Part shown: positions 1 to 11,120 of the stretch, piece by piece
Position numbering within the stretch: position 1 is the stretch's first letter
Layout of the letters: every line of letters begins with the position of its first letter
Assembly: GCA_001724265.1 (NCBI GenBank)
Contig: MEDY01000064.1
Span: 62,001 to 126,000, forward strand
DNA length: 64,000 nt
Direction: 5' to 3'
Origin: Rhizaria sp. SCN 62-66
Taxonomy: Eukaryota > Rhizaria, unplaced
Notes under the pieces: model-generated
What the model was told of the DNA's origin: nothing
Database searches by the model: none
What the model saw: the letters and a program-made list of their open reading frames with translations, nothing else
Translations under genes and position numbers: made by a program

Positions 1-2968
1 TCTGCGCCAACATGACGGCCCAGAGCGTGTTGGTATGCAGGTACGGCGACACGAGGCCGTAGCTGACCTGCAGCGCAGGGGCGGCGTTGTTGTGCGCGCT
101 GCGCTTGGCGCCGATGATGAGGTTGCCGTCGCTGTCAAACTCGGGCTCCGCGCCGTTGCGACTCTTGCTATATTCGTCGTCGTTGTCGTTTCCGTTTCCG
201 TTGCCAACGTCATCGTCGAGTTCATTCTTGTTCTCCTTGCTTGCATCCACGCCCGCGTTGGCGTCAGCGGCACCGACGTCGTGAGTCGAGGCGCGTCCAT
301 CCCACACGCCAGCGGCGCTGCCGTCGGCGTTGACGTCCGCGGCGCCGACGAGGTGCGAGTCGGTGAACACGAGCGGGTCTGAGCCCACGCGCAGCGCCGA
401 GGCTGGCCCGCGCGCGGCCAGAGGGTCGTGTTCGTCGTAGCGCGTCAGCGGCCGCGCCATGGCGCCCACGCCGGCCGCATAGAGCCGGTGCAGCGACAGC
501 AGGCGCGCGCGGGCCAGCGCCGACTCGGCCGCCACAGCGACGGGCGCGGACAAGTCCGCAAAGTCGGTGGGGCTAGTGCTGAGGGCGGCGAACAGGCGCG
601 CGGCGTGCGACGCTGTGGCCCATAGCGCGCTCTGGTCGGCCTCCGCGCCGCTGCTGCCGCCGCGGCGGTTCTGGGCGACTGCGGCGCCGGGCGCGCCGAG
701 GAAGAGACAGGCCGCAAGCAGCGTGTCGGCGCTGACGCCGAGACGCGCGACCGAAGGCAGCGCGGACCACACCGCGCGCAGCGCCGCTTGCGAGGGCACC
801 CACCACTGCGGCGACGCCACCAGCGCGCGCGCAAGCTTGGCGGGGCTGCTCTTGGCGAGAGAGGCGGCGAGGGTCGCGCAGTCAGGCGCATAGGCGCGCG
901 TGATGGCGATGGCGTGGAGGGCGCCCAGCACGCTCTTGCGCGCGCCGCACAGCGCCACAGCCGTGTTGCCCAGGCCGATGAAGAGCGCGCTGGGCACAAG
1001 CGGGGCAGCGTCCTCGTCGGCGCCGCTGCTCGCGGGCACCGAGCCCTCGGCGACGCCCTCAGCGGCCGTGGCGTCGGCGTCGGCGGCGGCCTGAGTGCGC
1101 GCCTTCGCGGCGCACGCGGCGGCGCGGCTGGCGACCGCGGCGGCGGCGGCGGCGGTGCGCAGCGCAAGCGTTACCACGGCGTCGTCGAGGCGCTCGCCGG
1201 GCAGCGCGGCGGCCAGCGCGGGCGTGACGCGCAGCGGCGACAGCGGCGGCTGCAGGAGCGGCGCGAGCGCGGTCATCGCCACGGCGTGTGGCCCGGGGAC
1301 CGTGTGCGAGGTGACCGCGCTCAGGGGCGCCAGCGGCGGCGGCGCGCGCGCGTGCGGCAGCGACGCCACGACGTTCTGCGCGGCGAGCAGCAGCGCGCCA
1401 GCGGCTTCGGCAGACAGAGACACCGTCGTCGCCGCCAGTTGGCTTTGCGCGGCGACTGCCACAGAGACGAACGACTGCGGCTGGGGCGACTGAGCGCTGC
1501 GGAGCGTGGCTAGGTCGTCGACCCAGGCGCCCGAGAGCGCGCGCGAGCCGTCGAGCACCGCGGCGAGGGCGGCGGGCGACACGGGCGCGATCACGCCCGT
1601 CGCGGGGCCCGGGGCGGGGCTGTTGGCGGCCAGGTACAGCGCGGTCGTGCCGGACTCGCCGACCATGCCGGCCGTGTCGGCTGCGGCGGCGGCGGCCGAG
1701 GCGGCGCGCGGCAGTGGCGACGACAGCAGCGAGACGAGGTAGCTCTCGACGGCGTTCTCACTCTCCGTCTTCTCGCCCTTGTGCGCGGCGGTGGAGCTCT
1801 TGCCGTGGGGCAGCGCGACGCCGAGCAGCGAAGCCATGATCGCGCAGTCCTGGCCGCGATCCGGGTGCGCCGCCGCCACGGCCGCGAGCGCCGCCGCGGG
1901 CGCGACGCCGGCGAGCGCGGGGGCGGCGAGCTGCCGCAGCATGTCGGCCAGCACTATCTGCGCCGCCATCTCGGGCGTCAGCGCCGCAAGCGCCGCCGGC
2001 GACAGCACCGTGGTCAGCCGCGAATGGAAGAGCGTCGAGTACGCGCGCCACAGCCAACGCTCGGCGGCGCCGCCGCGAGCAGAGTCGGCGGGCGCGGCGT
2101 CGGGGCTGCGCGTCTGGGGACAGGCGCGCAGGAAGGCAGGCAGGGGCAGCGTGCCGCCGGCGGTGTAGAAGGCTACGAGATCCGCCGTGGGCATATCTGG
2201 CCGCAGCCGCGGCAGCACGGGCACGGAGACTGCGTCGGGGAGCGTCGCGGCGGCCGCGGCGGCGCTGGCGCGGGCGACCTGGGCCGCTGACGGGGGGCGC
2301 GAGGCGCCGGTGCTGCTGGCGCTGCTCGCGGTGTTGCTGGTGCTGTTTTTGTTGGTGCTGCGGCGGCGGGCGTTCGCCGCGCGGGGCTTGCCGCTGCGCA
2401 AACGGGGGCGCGCGCCGGTTGCGGTCGCAGTGGGTTGAGCAGTCTTGGCTTTCGCCTCGGCCTCCGCGTCGGCGGCTGCCTTGGCCGGGACACTGGTCGA
2501 GAAGGCTGCAGAGGCTGCCGAGAGCATCCCGACGGAGGATGACGAGGACGCCGAGACGGGAGAGCGCGCGAAGGTCGACATCGTGGCGCGGGGCGGCGCG
2601 GCGACGGGCCCCGCAGGTGCGTCAGTCGCAACAGCCGCGGCGGCGGAGGCGTTGGTTGCGGTGTGAAAGCTGCGGGGAAAGAAGGGCGCTAAGGTTGAGA
2701 ATCGAGACGCGGCGTGGCGCAGCATAAGCGAAGTGTAGACGCCGGGCGCGGCAAGGCTGCCCGCAAAGCTGCCGCTGCTCGAGGCGGCGGCGGCCGAGGC
2801 GGACGCGGCGGCGGTGCTGCTGCCGCTGCTGCTGCCGCCGCGGGCGATAAAGTCCGTCGCGGCGGGGTTCAGGCGTGACGCGACGGGCGCGGCCAAGACG
2901 CCCGTAGCGTGCGACACGCACGCAGAGGCGTGGCGCATCAGTGGCGTGCCGTAAGTGCGCAGAGACAT
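1..2968 (-). CDS. Large Ala-rich protein of unknown function, 3' end outside window
   Basis: An open frame of about 989 codons starts at the ATG at 2968 (MSLRTYGTPLMRH) and runs off the left edge without a stop. I do not recognise a family. The first ~40 residues are rich in Arg, Ser and Ala with no acidic residue, compatible with a mitochondrial presequence; this is inference only. Next come Ser/Gly/Ala runs, then longer Leu/Ala-rich stretches that could be helical repeats, and a polar Asn/Gly/Asp-rich patch near codon 920. GC content is very high, well above the giant frame at the right end of the window. It is transcribed away from the deoxyhypusine synthase gene, sharing a 765-base spacer. 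No intron is needed. The long open frame supports a real gene; function is unknown. Confidence 0.7.
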   Translation of the reverse strand, partial: MSLRTYGTPLMRHASACVSHATGVLAAPVASRLNPAATDFIARGGSSSGSSTAAASASAAAASSSGSFAGSLAAPGVYTSLMLRHAASRFSTLAPFFPRSFHTATNASAAAAVATDAPAGPVAAPPRATMSTFARSPVSASSSSSVGMLSAASAAFSTSVPAKAAADAEAEAKAKTAQPTATATGARPRLRSGKPRAANARRRSTNKNSTSNTASSASSTGASRPPSAAQVARASAAAAAATLPDAVSVPVLPRLRPDMPTADLVAFYTAGGTLPLPAFLRACPQTRSPDAAPADSARGGAAERWLWRAYSTLFHSRLTTVLSPAALAALTPEMAAQIVLADMLRQLAAPALAGVAPAAALAAVAAAHPDRGQDCAIMASLLGVALPHGKSSTAAHKGEKTESENAVESYLVSLLSSPLPRAASAAAAAADTAGMVGESGTTALYLAANSPAPGPATGVIAPVSPAALAAVLDGSRALSGAWVDDLATLRSAQSPQPQSFVSVAVAAQSQLAATTVSLSAEAAGALLLAAQNVVASLPHARAPPPLAPLSAVTSHTVPGPHAVAMTALAPLLQPPLSPLRVTPALAAALPGERLDDAVVTLALRTAAAAAAVASRAAACAAKARTQAAADADATAAEGVAEGSVPASSGADEDAAPLVPSALFIGLGNTAVALCGARKSVLGALHAIAITRAYAPDCATLAASLAKSSPAKLARALVASPQWWVPSQAALRAVWSALPSVARLGVSADTLLAACLFLGAPGAAVAQNRRGGSSGAEADQSALWATASHAARLFAALSTSPTDFADLSAPVAVAAESALARARLLSLHRLYAAGVGAMARPLTRYDEHDPLAARGPASALRVGSDPLVFTDSHLVGAADVNADGSAAGVWDGRASTHDVGAADANAGVDASKENKNELDDDVGNGNGNDNDDEYSKSRNGAEPEFDSDGNLIIGAKRSAHNNAAPALQVSYGLVSPYLHTNTLWAVMLAQ

Positions 2969-3733
2969 TGTGCGGGGCGCGGAGGGGCGAGTGGCAGAGG
3001 GCGACGAAGCGCGGAGCGGGGTGGTGTCGGTTAAGACTTAGTTTCTGGGTGTCAAAAGGGGCACAACAAAAGCCAGTGCAACTATTACTGCGCGGATACA
3101 CATCAAAGCAAGAGTTATTATGTAAGAAAACGTTAGAAATCGCTATACAAAATGGCTTTGTGGCATATAAAGAGATGACAGTGGGTTACGGTTGTCGCGG
3201 AGTCACTGTCCACGCCCGATCGATTTTGACATCAATATCTCAATAATACCATCACGGTGTTGCACAGACATCGCGCAACACTAAAGAACCAAGTCTCTCA
3301 AAAATCATAATCAAAAACTGCGTTCATCAGTGATCATATCGATACATGGCGCATTACCATCGTCAGCGACGCGGGAGTGCGCTGATCAATCGACTGACTG
3401 ACCGACCGATCGACCACAGTCACCAAGTCACATAGATCTGGCCACAAACCCGTTTCGAGGCGGGTGGTGCGCCGCGGCGAGTTTGCAAGAAGGTCCTCAG
3501 AGTCGCTCTGTCCGTAGAATTCGTTATGAAAACAATATTCCTACTTCAATTGCCGTCCATCAAGTGCTCTGCTTTTAAACAAGTCTCTTATGTAGTCCCC
3601 ACGTTCCCACGCACTCCCTCCAACATTTCATTTGCCGTCATACCAACTCCTTCGCACTGCCCCGCGCTTCACTAGCTCCCACGCCTCACTACATCAACCT
3701 TTCTCTTTACGAACTCCTTTGCAGTCAGTGCCC
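2969..3733. other. Divergent spacer between the Ala-rich gene and deoxyhypusine synthase
   Basis: AT-rich 765-base spacer between two divergent starts, so it should hold both promoters. A TATA-like CATATAAAG lies near 3163. The last ~100 bases before 3734 are pyrimidine-rich. No gene or RNA was recognised. Confidence 0.4.
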
Positions 3734-5248
3734 ATGTCTTCCCAGCCGTCGCAAGGTCTGCAGTCCGCGAAGGACGCCGTGCTCGTTAAGTCCGTCGAAG
3801 TCGACCACAACCTGCCCCCCGTCAAGGGCTACGACTTCAACAACGGCATCAAGTACGAGGAGATTGTCAAGGCCATGTTCACCACGGGCTACCAGGCCAC
3901 TCACGTCGCGCGCGCCGTCAAGATCATCAACGACATGCTCGACTGGCGTCTGTCGGACGTGCCCATGACGGCCGAGGAGAAGGAGGAGGAGGCCGCCCTG
4001 CCCGAGGCTGACCGCACCGACCGTTCCCAGGTCAAGGCGACGGTGTTCCTGGGCTACACCTCGAACCTCGTGTCCTCGGGGCTGCGCGAGTCGATCCGCT
4101 ACCTGGCGCAGCACAAGCTGATCTCGTGCATCGTCACTACGGCGGGCGGCGTCGAGGAAGACTTCATCAAGTGCCTCGCACACACCCACGTCTCCGAGTT
4201 CACCGCCAACGGCGCCGAGCTCCGCAAGAAGGGGCTGAACCGCATCGGCAACCTCGTGATTGCGAACCAGAACTACTGTGACTTTGAGAACTGGCTCACG
4301 CCGATCCTGGACGTGATGGCCGACGAGCAGAACAGCGGAAAGGTCAAGTCGTGGACGCCTTCTGACATCATCCGCCGCCTCGGCAAGGAGATCAACAACG
4401 AGGAGAGCATCTACTACTGGTGCTACAAGAACGACATCCCGGTCTTTTGCCCTGCGCTCACTGACGGCAGCATGGGCGACATGCTCTATTTCCACTCGTT
4501 CAGCAAGCCCGGCATCACGGTCGACATCCTCGAGGACCTGCGCCGCGTCAACAACATGGCCGTGCAGGCTACGCGCTCCGGCATGGTCATTCTCGTACGT
4601 TGCGCACTATATTCACCATTAACGCTGTTTAGCAATGATCTTTTACTTGTTATTAGCTCTTTTATGCTATTTTATGTTTCTTAAGTTGTCGTGAATTTCA
4701 TTTTAGGTTCTCATGTGGTCTAATCTTTGTTGCGATATGTTTTTTTATTTTGTTTTGCCTACTTACAGGGCTCCGGCGTGATCAAGCATCACATCTGCAA
4801 CGCGAACCTGATGCGCAACGGCTCCGACTACGCCGTCTACGTCAACACCGCCCAGGAGTTCGACGGCTCCGATGCCGGCGCCACGTACGTACATTGCGCA
4901 ACACACTTATTTATGCGTACCTTATGTCTTGTCTCTTGCATCGACTGATTGGTTTACGTGTCTGTGTTTCAAGCAAGATGTTATCTTATTATAGCTTTAT
5001 CCATTTCATCATTTGTTCCCCCAATCTCACGTTTATTCTTCTTTATCTCCCTTGCTTGCGTGGACCATCACAGTCCCGACGAGGCCGTCTCTTGGGGCAA
5101 GATCACTGCGGGCGCGCAGTCGATCAAGGTTTTTGCCGACGCCACGATTGTGTTCCCGCTCATGGTGGCCCAGACCTTCGCGCGCGTCGTCGAGGAGCGC
5201 AAGGCCAAGGCCGCCGCTGAGGCCGCCGCCGCTGCCGACAAGCAGTAA
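3734..5248 (+). CDS. DHPS: Deoxyhypusine synthase, 3 exons
   Basis: Exons 3734..4594, 4769..4884 and 5074..5248 give 383 residues, close to human DHS (369). The enzyme transfers the aminobutyl group of spermidine to one lysine of eIF5A, the first step of hypusine synthesis in the cytosol. Family landmarks are present: VKGYDFNNG near the N-terminus, [43 protein letters not shown], the active-site-lysine block GSGVIKHHI at the start of exon 2, and DEAVSWGKI in exon 3. Both introns start GTACGT and end CAG. The frame is open upstream of 3734 but has no earlier ATG. A short Ala/Lys-rich tail precedes the TAA. It converges on the P-loop gene. Confidence 0.96.
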
Positions 5249-5701
5249 GCGAGCAGTAACCAACACAACACAATGATCCGTTGGACAACAAGCATCTATG
5301 GCTGCGCGCAACAGGTGAGAAAGTGACAAGCCAGTGAATAATGACTGCTTAGTTGCTAATCTCAACTGTTAAATCGCTGTTTGCCTCATGCTGTCGATGG
5401 GGGGAAGATTGAGTTACGTTTGAGTTTGTCTGAGATGGGTTATGTTATCTAGTAAGTACAGTATTAATTGAAACAGGACACGTAGTCACTGAGAGTCAAG
5501 TAATTATTAAAAATAAAAAACACACATTTTAACACATGACGCCCGTCAAAACTGATGTTGTATTGTAATTACATGTACAAGTGCGATACATGTGAGCTTC
5601 CCGCCGGTTTCTGCGTGTTGATTGGCCTGCAAATCACAGCATGGAGTTGCTGCCATGTTTATATCAGGTCAAAAACTGTTTTTGTGCCAATTGACATCGT
5701 T
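5249..5701. other. Convergent spacer, AT-rich
   Basis: 453 bases between the deoxyhypusine synthase stop and the stop of the P-loop gene on the other strand. It should hold both 3' UTRs; an A-rich stretch near 5505-5520 could contain a polyadenylation signal. No coding signal seen. Confidence 0.35.
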
Positions 5702-6951
5702 TCACTGTGCGTCAGAAGCGCAGGCGTTCTTGGCGCCGTAGTACGCGTCAATGGCGGCGAACACGGACTTGAAGTCGACATGCTTAGTCATCACGTGGCA
5801 CGTGCGCACTGCACGCTCAATGTCCTGCGTAAATATTGATAACAAAGTCGGATATAGAGTATTGTTAATAATAAAGTTGGTAATCTCAAGAAGTATGCGA
5901 AGACGAATACATTCAGACAGAAGCACAAACGTGCACAATTCCAAAATGTTGTTGGTGAGCAGACTGCGTAACCCCACGTACCTCCTCGGTCATGACGAGC
6001 GACGTCTTCGAGGGCTTGCGGAGCGCGCAGGAGATGGCGCACGCGCCGCCGCCGTCGTCCTCATTGCCGTCCTTGTCCGTGATCACTGGCACGAAGCCGT
6101 ACGGCGTAAAGTTAACCTTACTCGCCGTCACATTGCAGTCACCGCGGCTGCCGCTGCTGGTGTTGGCAGCGGCAGCCTCAGCAGTAAAGAACTTGGTGAC
6201 GTACTCCTTGCACTTGTCGTATGTGTGGTAAGATACCTTGCGGGGGATCTTGTTGAAAACGGCGCCAAGCACGGGGGCGCCGAAGCGCGCAAAGTACTCG
6301 CGGGCCATCACGGCCGAGTCGATGGCGTTGCCGACGCCGGGGCGGGAAACCAGCAGCACGGGCGCGCCGAGGAGCTGGGCAACGGAGCCGTTTGAGGTGC
6401 CGGTGCAGGAGCCGACGCCGGGGTAGCCCACGCCGTCGACAACGACCAGACGGCGGCCCTGAACGAGTGCAAGCAACGAATAAAATCAAGCAAATGCACG
6501 TTCAAATTGGTATTTCGTGATGATAAAAAGTAGCTAGTCATGAAGGTGTGTAAAGATGCATGAAGACAGGACAAGTTATGCACATTGGAGCGAGGCGAAA
6601 CTAAGAACGTACAGGTGTGTTGGCGAGAGCGTCAACAGCGGCGCTTATCTTGGCGAGACGGTCCTCGGCGGAGCCGTGCTTGCCATCGATGACCTCCTGC
6701 GTGTAGCCGGGGCGGTACAGGATGGGTCCGGTGCCCTCGTGCGCGATACCCTCGGACTCGCACCACTTCCACAGCAGCTGCACGTCCTCGCACTGCGTGC
6801 AGGGCTTGATGTACGCCAGCTCCTCGGGCTTGTAGCCAAGCTGCAGGGCCGCGGAGAGGAGACCCATGCACACGGATGTCTTGCCGACGCCTGATTCGTC
6901 GCCGCAGATGCAGACGATCTGGGCACGGGATGAGGCAGCAGGGGCAGACAT
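5702..6951 (-). CDS. BioD/CobQ-like P-loop NTPase, 3 exons
   Basis: Exons on the minus strand are 6951..6613, 6458..5982 and 5824..5702, giving 312 residues. A Walker A motif (GDESGVGKTS) lies near residue 19, followed by YIKPCTQCEDVQ and ILYRPGYTQEVIDG. Exon 2 opens with a Walker B-like strand (LVVVDGVGYPGVGS) and continues with GVGNAIDSAVMAREYF and VLGAVFNKIP. This is the layout of the dethiobiotin-synthetase/CobQ-type P-loop fold, also found as the N-terminal domain of some phosphotransacetylases. The substrate cannot be told from sequence; no acetyltransferase domain follows. Introns of 154 and 157 bases both begin GTACGT. Stop TGA. The fold assignment is reasonably firm, the function open. 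Confidence 0.85.
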
Positions 6952-7424
6952 CTTGGGGTTGAAGATATACGCGTAAAAAAGGCAAGCTATGTTAAAATTC
7001 CTTGTAGAAAGATTACAAAACAAACCACACAGTACAAAACAAATGTTTAATTTCGAGTTGACGATGAATTCTGGCTGGTTGACTTCCTTCTCAGAGCGAC
7101 CTCAATTCGCTCACAAAACGGTTTAACGGTTTGCAATCACAAAAAAAGCGAATGTGTGGTCGTGTCACTAAAGCACGATTTTCGCAACAGAAATCTGGTC
7201 TCTCAAGGCAAATTTGGGAAGAAGCAATGTGTTAATCAATTTACATAACATGGGTGTAGTTTATTTCAAATATGCTTTGTATTCGTTGGATAAACCTGAC
7301 CTGACGTATTCACAGCTTGGCCTTCCTTGGCCCGCTCGTAGCCTTCTTTCACATGCAGCACACAATAAACGGACACAAACCAGCATAACAAAACACTAGA
7401 CGCACATCAAGCACAGAATAAAGC
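6952..7424. other. Tandem spacer upstream of the P-loop gene
   Basis: 473 bases between the P-loop gene start and the BLOC1S1 stop, both on the minus strand. AT-rich, presumed promoter of the first and 3' UTR of the second. No gene recognised. Confidence 0.3.
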
Positions 7425-8173
7425 TCACTCCGCAGCCTTCGCCGCGCCAGTAGGCGCGGAGCCTTCAGCAGCAGCGCCAGCAGCAGCGCCAGCAGCAGGG
7501 GCGGCAGCAGGGGCGGCAGCGGGAGCAGGGGCGGTGTTGTTCGTGCCATTGGGGTCACCGCCCGTGGTCACAACAGCAGCGTTGTCCAGCGCCCGGCACA
7601 CAAAGCGCATGTCGGCTTCGATGACCTGGGACCAGTTGACGACGTCGCCAAGCTCCTTGAGCACGAGGTTGAGGTCTTTGTACATAGCGAGCCAGCGCTG
7701 CGACTGGCGCGCGAAGGCGGCCGCTTGCGTCTGCAGCACCTTGGCCTCGGCGTCGAGCTTCTGCTGCGCGGTGGAGACCGCGAGGGTAGACTAAAGCAAC
7801 AAGGAGCATCGCAAAGGCAAGCGGACAGATTGTGTGATGTTAGTGGAGTTCGTTAGAGATGAGATGCGAATTACAAAGAACATGAGAGCGAGGTCTTAAG
7901 ACGTACACGAGAGACGTCAGTGAGAATGCTTGAGGTGACATTCTCCACAGCGGCCATGGCACCGGCCTTGACCTTGTCTGTGAAATCGAAAAAACATCAG
8001 GAGAGAGTGAACAGAGTGTGAGATCAGTGGCTCAACAAGAGCACGCGAAGCAGAGACAGGATAAAAGGCTTGATGAAAAGAGGACGAAGCGGGGTGAGAG
8101 TGCACGTACCAAGATCGCGCCGGCGCTGAGCGGAGCCGCGGCGGTGCTCCTTGACAATATCGTTGAACGACAT
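7425..8173 (-). CDS. BLOC1S1: BLOC-1 subunit 1 homologue, 3 exons
   Basis: Exons are 8173..8110, 7977..7907 and 7790..7425, giving 166 residues. The core QQKLDAEAKVLQTQAAAFAR, followed by QSQRWLAMYKDLNLVLKELG and DVVNWSQVIEADMRFV, matches the family pattern of BLOC1S1/GCN5L1 (human: KTLQVQAAQFAKQ ... FNQALKEIGDVENWARSIELDMR). The N-terminal SFNDIVKEHRRG corresponds to the human LLKEHQAKQ. Family members act in BLOC-1/BORC complexes positioning endosomes and lysosomes. A C-terminal Gly/Pro/Ala tail of about 45 residues makes it longer than the usual ~125 residues. Introns of 132 and 116 bases both begin GTACGT. It is divergent from N-myristoyltransferase with a 331-base spacer. Confidence 0.88.
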
Positions 8174-8504
8174 TGTCTGTGTCTACACGCGATCAGAAGA
8201 GACGGATATGAGACACGGCGACGTGGGTGAGATCAGCTTGAATCAGAGAGAGTCTAGATAGGGTATACCAAGCGAGAAGAACAAATTATTTAAGGATCCA
8301 ACAGTTTGCTCAAGTGTCTACCACATCAAAGCAAAAACAAGGCGTTTGACGACCAATAAGGTGTACATATGCTTCGTAATGTTGGCTAAATCAACGCTCT
8401 ACGAGGGACCGAAAAATACTCGCTCTTTCGCTCACTCATCATCGCTTCATCACAACCTTGCTTCGTTGTTTTGGCTAAGTATCTCAGTCCAATAAGGCAC
8501 CAAC
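8174..8504. other. Divergent spacer between BLOC1S1 and N-myristoyltransferase
   Basis: 331 bases between two divergent ATGs; presumed shared promoter. The N-myristoyltransferase side is pyrimidine-rich (8400-8470). No specific motif is claimed. Confidence 0.35.
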
Positions 8505-10484
8505 ATGTCTAGGTACGTAATCGTTGTGATTTTGGGTGTTTATACTTGTTTTTTGCGTCATACCCACGTGTGCATCATTATCTATTCGCTCTTTCTTATC
8601 TGCGCTCACGCAAGCCTCATCTTGACTCGCCCCTGTTGCCTTCCCCGACATTTCACAGTGAGAACGACAAGTCTAAGAACTCTGACAAGAAGGGTACGTA
8701 CAAAGACTTATTACACATATGAATATGTTGCCATCTTGCTATTATACTCAGATTTCATTGCTGTGCACTCTCCTCTGACTTCCGCTGCCTCTTGTGGTTG
8801 GTCAGCCGTTAGAGATGTTCGCATCTTCGCACTCTCAACCCCCACGCTCATCTCACATTCCATCACTGTGCTTATTCTTTCACGTTCCTTCCACATCAAC
8901 AGAGACCGCCGCCGAGGCGATGATGGCGACCCTGCTTGCGGCGCAGAACTCGAGCGCGCCCAACGCGGCCGAGCTGCAGAAGATCATGCAGGCTCTGTCC
9001 ATGTCCACCAAGGCCCCCACCTCCGCGGGCGCCATCCCCGACGCGCACAAGTTCTGGGACACGCAGCCCGTGCCGAAGATGTCTGCCAAGATTTCTGAGC
9101 ACGGCCCGTTCGAGACCAAGACGGTGGCCGACGTGCGCGCCGAGCCCTACCCGCTCGTCAAGGGCTTCACTTGGGAGACGATGGATCTTTCGGACCCGGC
9201 CGCAATGACCGACCTGTACGTGCTGCTGACGGAGAACTACGTCGAGGACGACTCGGCGACGTTCCGCTTTGACTACTCGCGCGACTTCCTGAACTGGGCG
9301 CTCACCCCGCCCGGCTTCCTGCCGCAGTGGCACCTCGGCGTGCGCACCACCGACGCGCACAAGCGCCTCTGCGCTTTCATCTCCGCCGTGCCCGCCCGCA
9401 CGCGCGCCTACGAGAAGGAGTTCCCGGCCGTGGAGATCAACTTCCTGTGCGTCCACAAGTCGCTCCGCTCCAAGCGCCTCGCCCCCGTGCTCATCAAGGA
9501 GATCACCCGCCGCGTCAACCTCCAGGTCCGTCCCATGCGCATCACCACTAAACAAGGATGTCTCATTCTATTCGCAAGATATCGCGGATATATTCTAATT
9601 TATTATGCTTTTACATCATATTAAAGTGCTTTATCATTTCGTGATAACGATATATGTCATTGTATACTCCCCACACATATCTCACTTTCATCGTTTTCTT
9701 CCTGCCTCTTGCGCCGCCACCACAGGACATTTGGCAGGCGTCGTACACTGCCGGCATTGTTATCCCCAAGCCCGTGGGCTCGTGCCAGTACTTCCACCGC
9801 TCGCTGGACATCCAGAAGCTGTGCCAGGTCGGCTTTACGCGCCTGCCCAGCCAGGTCTCAATGACGCTGGCGCGCCGCATGTACGCCGTGCCCGCGACGC
9901 CTGCGCTGCCTGGCGTGCGCCCCATGGAGCCGCGCGATGTGCCGCGCGTGACGGTGCTGCTCAACGCGGCGCTGGCCGCGCGCAAGCTCGTGCAGGTGTT
10001 CTCGGAGGAGGAGACGGCGCACTGGCTGCTGCCGCGCGCGGGGGTCATCTCCAGCTATGTCGTCTGCAACGGCAAGGCCGCCGCCAAGAAGGACGGCGAC
10101 GACGCTGAGAAGGCTGAGAAGGCTGAGAAGGCTGACGCGGCTGAGAGCGCCGAGGAGGGCAAGGGCGACGAGGTGACGGACTTCTTCTCCTTCTACTCGC
10201 TGCCTTCGACGATCAGCGGGAACCCGAAGCACAACCTGCTCAAGGCGGCGTACCAGTACTACCACGCGGCCACCACGGTCGCGCTCAAGGACCTTATGAC
10301 GGATGCGCTGCACTTTGCGCACAAGGAGGGCTTTGACGTGTTCAACGCGCTCACGCTCATGGACAACAAGTCCTTCCTGGAGGAGCTCAAGTTCAAGGCC
10401 GGCGACGGATACTTGCAGTACTACCTCTACAACTGGCAGTGCCCCACCATGGAGACCGAGGACGTCGGCCTCATCCTCCTCTAA
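8505..10484 (+). CDS. NMT: Glycylpeptide N-tetradecanoyltransferase, 4 exons
   Basis: Exons 8505..8512, 8659..8693, 8903..9525 and 9726..10484 give 474 residues. The enzyme moves myristate from myristoyl-CoA to N-terminal glycines. Landmarks: HKFWDTQPVP, LTENYVEDD, FRFDYSRDFLNWAL, FLPQWHLGVR, AVEINFLCVHKSLRSKRLAP (the CoA-binding block), and the C-terminal GDGYLQYYLYNWQCP ending at Leu-Leu, as the family does with its catalytic C-terminus. Exon 1 is only 8 bases and the second 35 bases. Near residue 355 there is a family-atypical Lys/Glu/Ala insert encoded by 9-base repeats of gctgagaag. The intron 3 donor is GTCCGT; the other two are GTACGT. Stop TAA. Confidence 0.96.
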
Positions 10485-11120
10485 GCGCCACACTGCGAAG
10501 CGTCGCACTGCTCGTCACGCGGAACAGCGCGGAAAAGCGCACAGCAGCGCAAGGCACCTGAGGTGAATGTAAACAGTGATTGTGAGCAGTGACTGTGACA
10601 CTCTGACTGAGCGTGAGCAAACAGGCTCAGACAACGGGCGAAGCAACCTGACTGAAGGCGTGTCTCAACTGGACACAATGAGGCTCGAACCCAGTGTCTT
10701 TATTGTGCCTTAGCTGTTGTTGCGGTGTACCGTTGTCGCCGAAGTAGTCCCGAGTACATGTGCATGTTGTCTGTGTGTGAGGCTACGCATGTACAAGTAG
10801 AGAAAGTGAATGATCGTAACAGTAGTAATAACACGAATTTTATACATTTAGTTTTCATTAATCTTGTTGTCGACGCGTTCTTATCATTCCATATGCAGGT
10901 AATACATGTACTGACTAATTCTTTCTACAACACGTTGCTGTATTGTCTCAATATTATATTCTTAATCATATTTAAGCAATGTTACGTTCATGTTTGTTGT
11001 TTGACCACAATTCGCTCCATCAGTGAGCATGTTGAAATGCACTCACGTCGTTGTCACTGTTGCCGCAGGTGTTCTTTCACGGGTACAAGTCCGAAGTGAG
11101 ATTCGCTCGGTTCCCACTGC
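10485..11120. other. Convergent spacer downstream of NMT and the metallothionein-like gene
   Basis: 636 bases, AT-rich, between two convergent stops. A box-B-like GGTTCGAGCC occurs on the minus strand near 10683-10693, but no tRNA fold could be built. Otherwise nothing seen. Confidence 0.3.

Noticed and set aside
3725-4495. 256-codon frame opposite deoxyhypusine synthase
   Set aside because: It is the antisense shadow of a strongly conserved gene; high GC at third positions keeps the other strand open. The same holds for long antisense frames over NMT (9858-10508), OAT (45428-45991), isocitrate lyase and malate synthase.
7425-8173. Prefoldin subunit
   Set aside because: The coiled-coil core matches the BLOC1S1 pattern (LQTQAAAFAR, LKELGDV, WSQVIEADM) better than prefoldin.
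10683-10745. tRNA gene on the minus strand near a GGTTCGAGCC word
   Set aside because: No box A, D stem, anticodon stem or matching acceptor stem could be found upstream.
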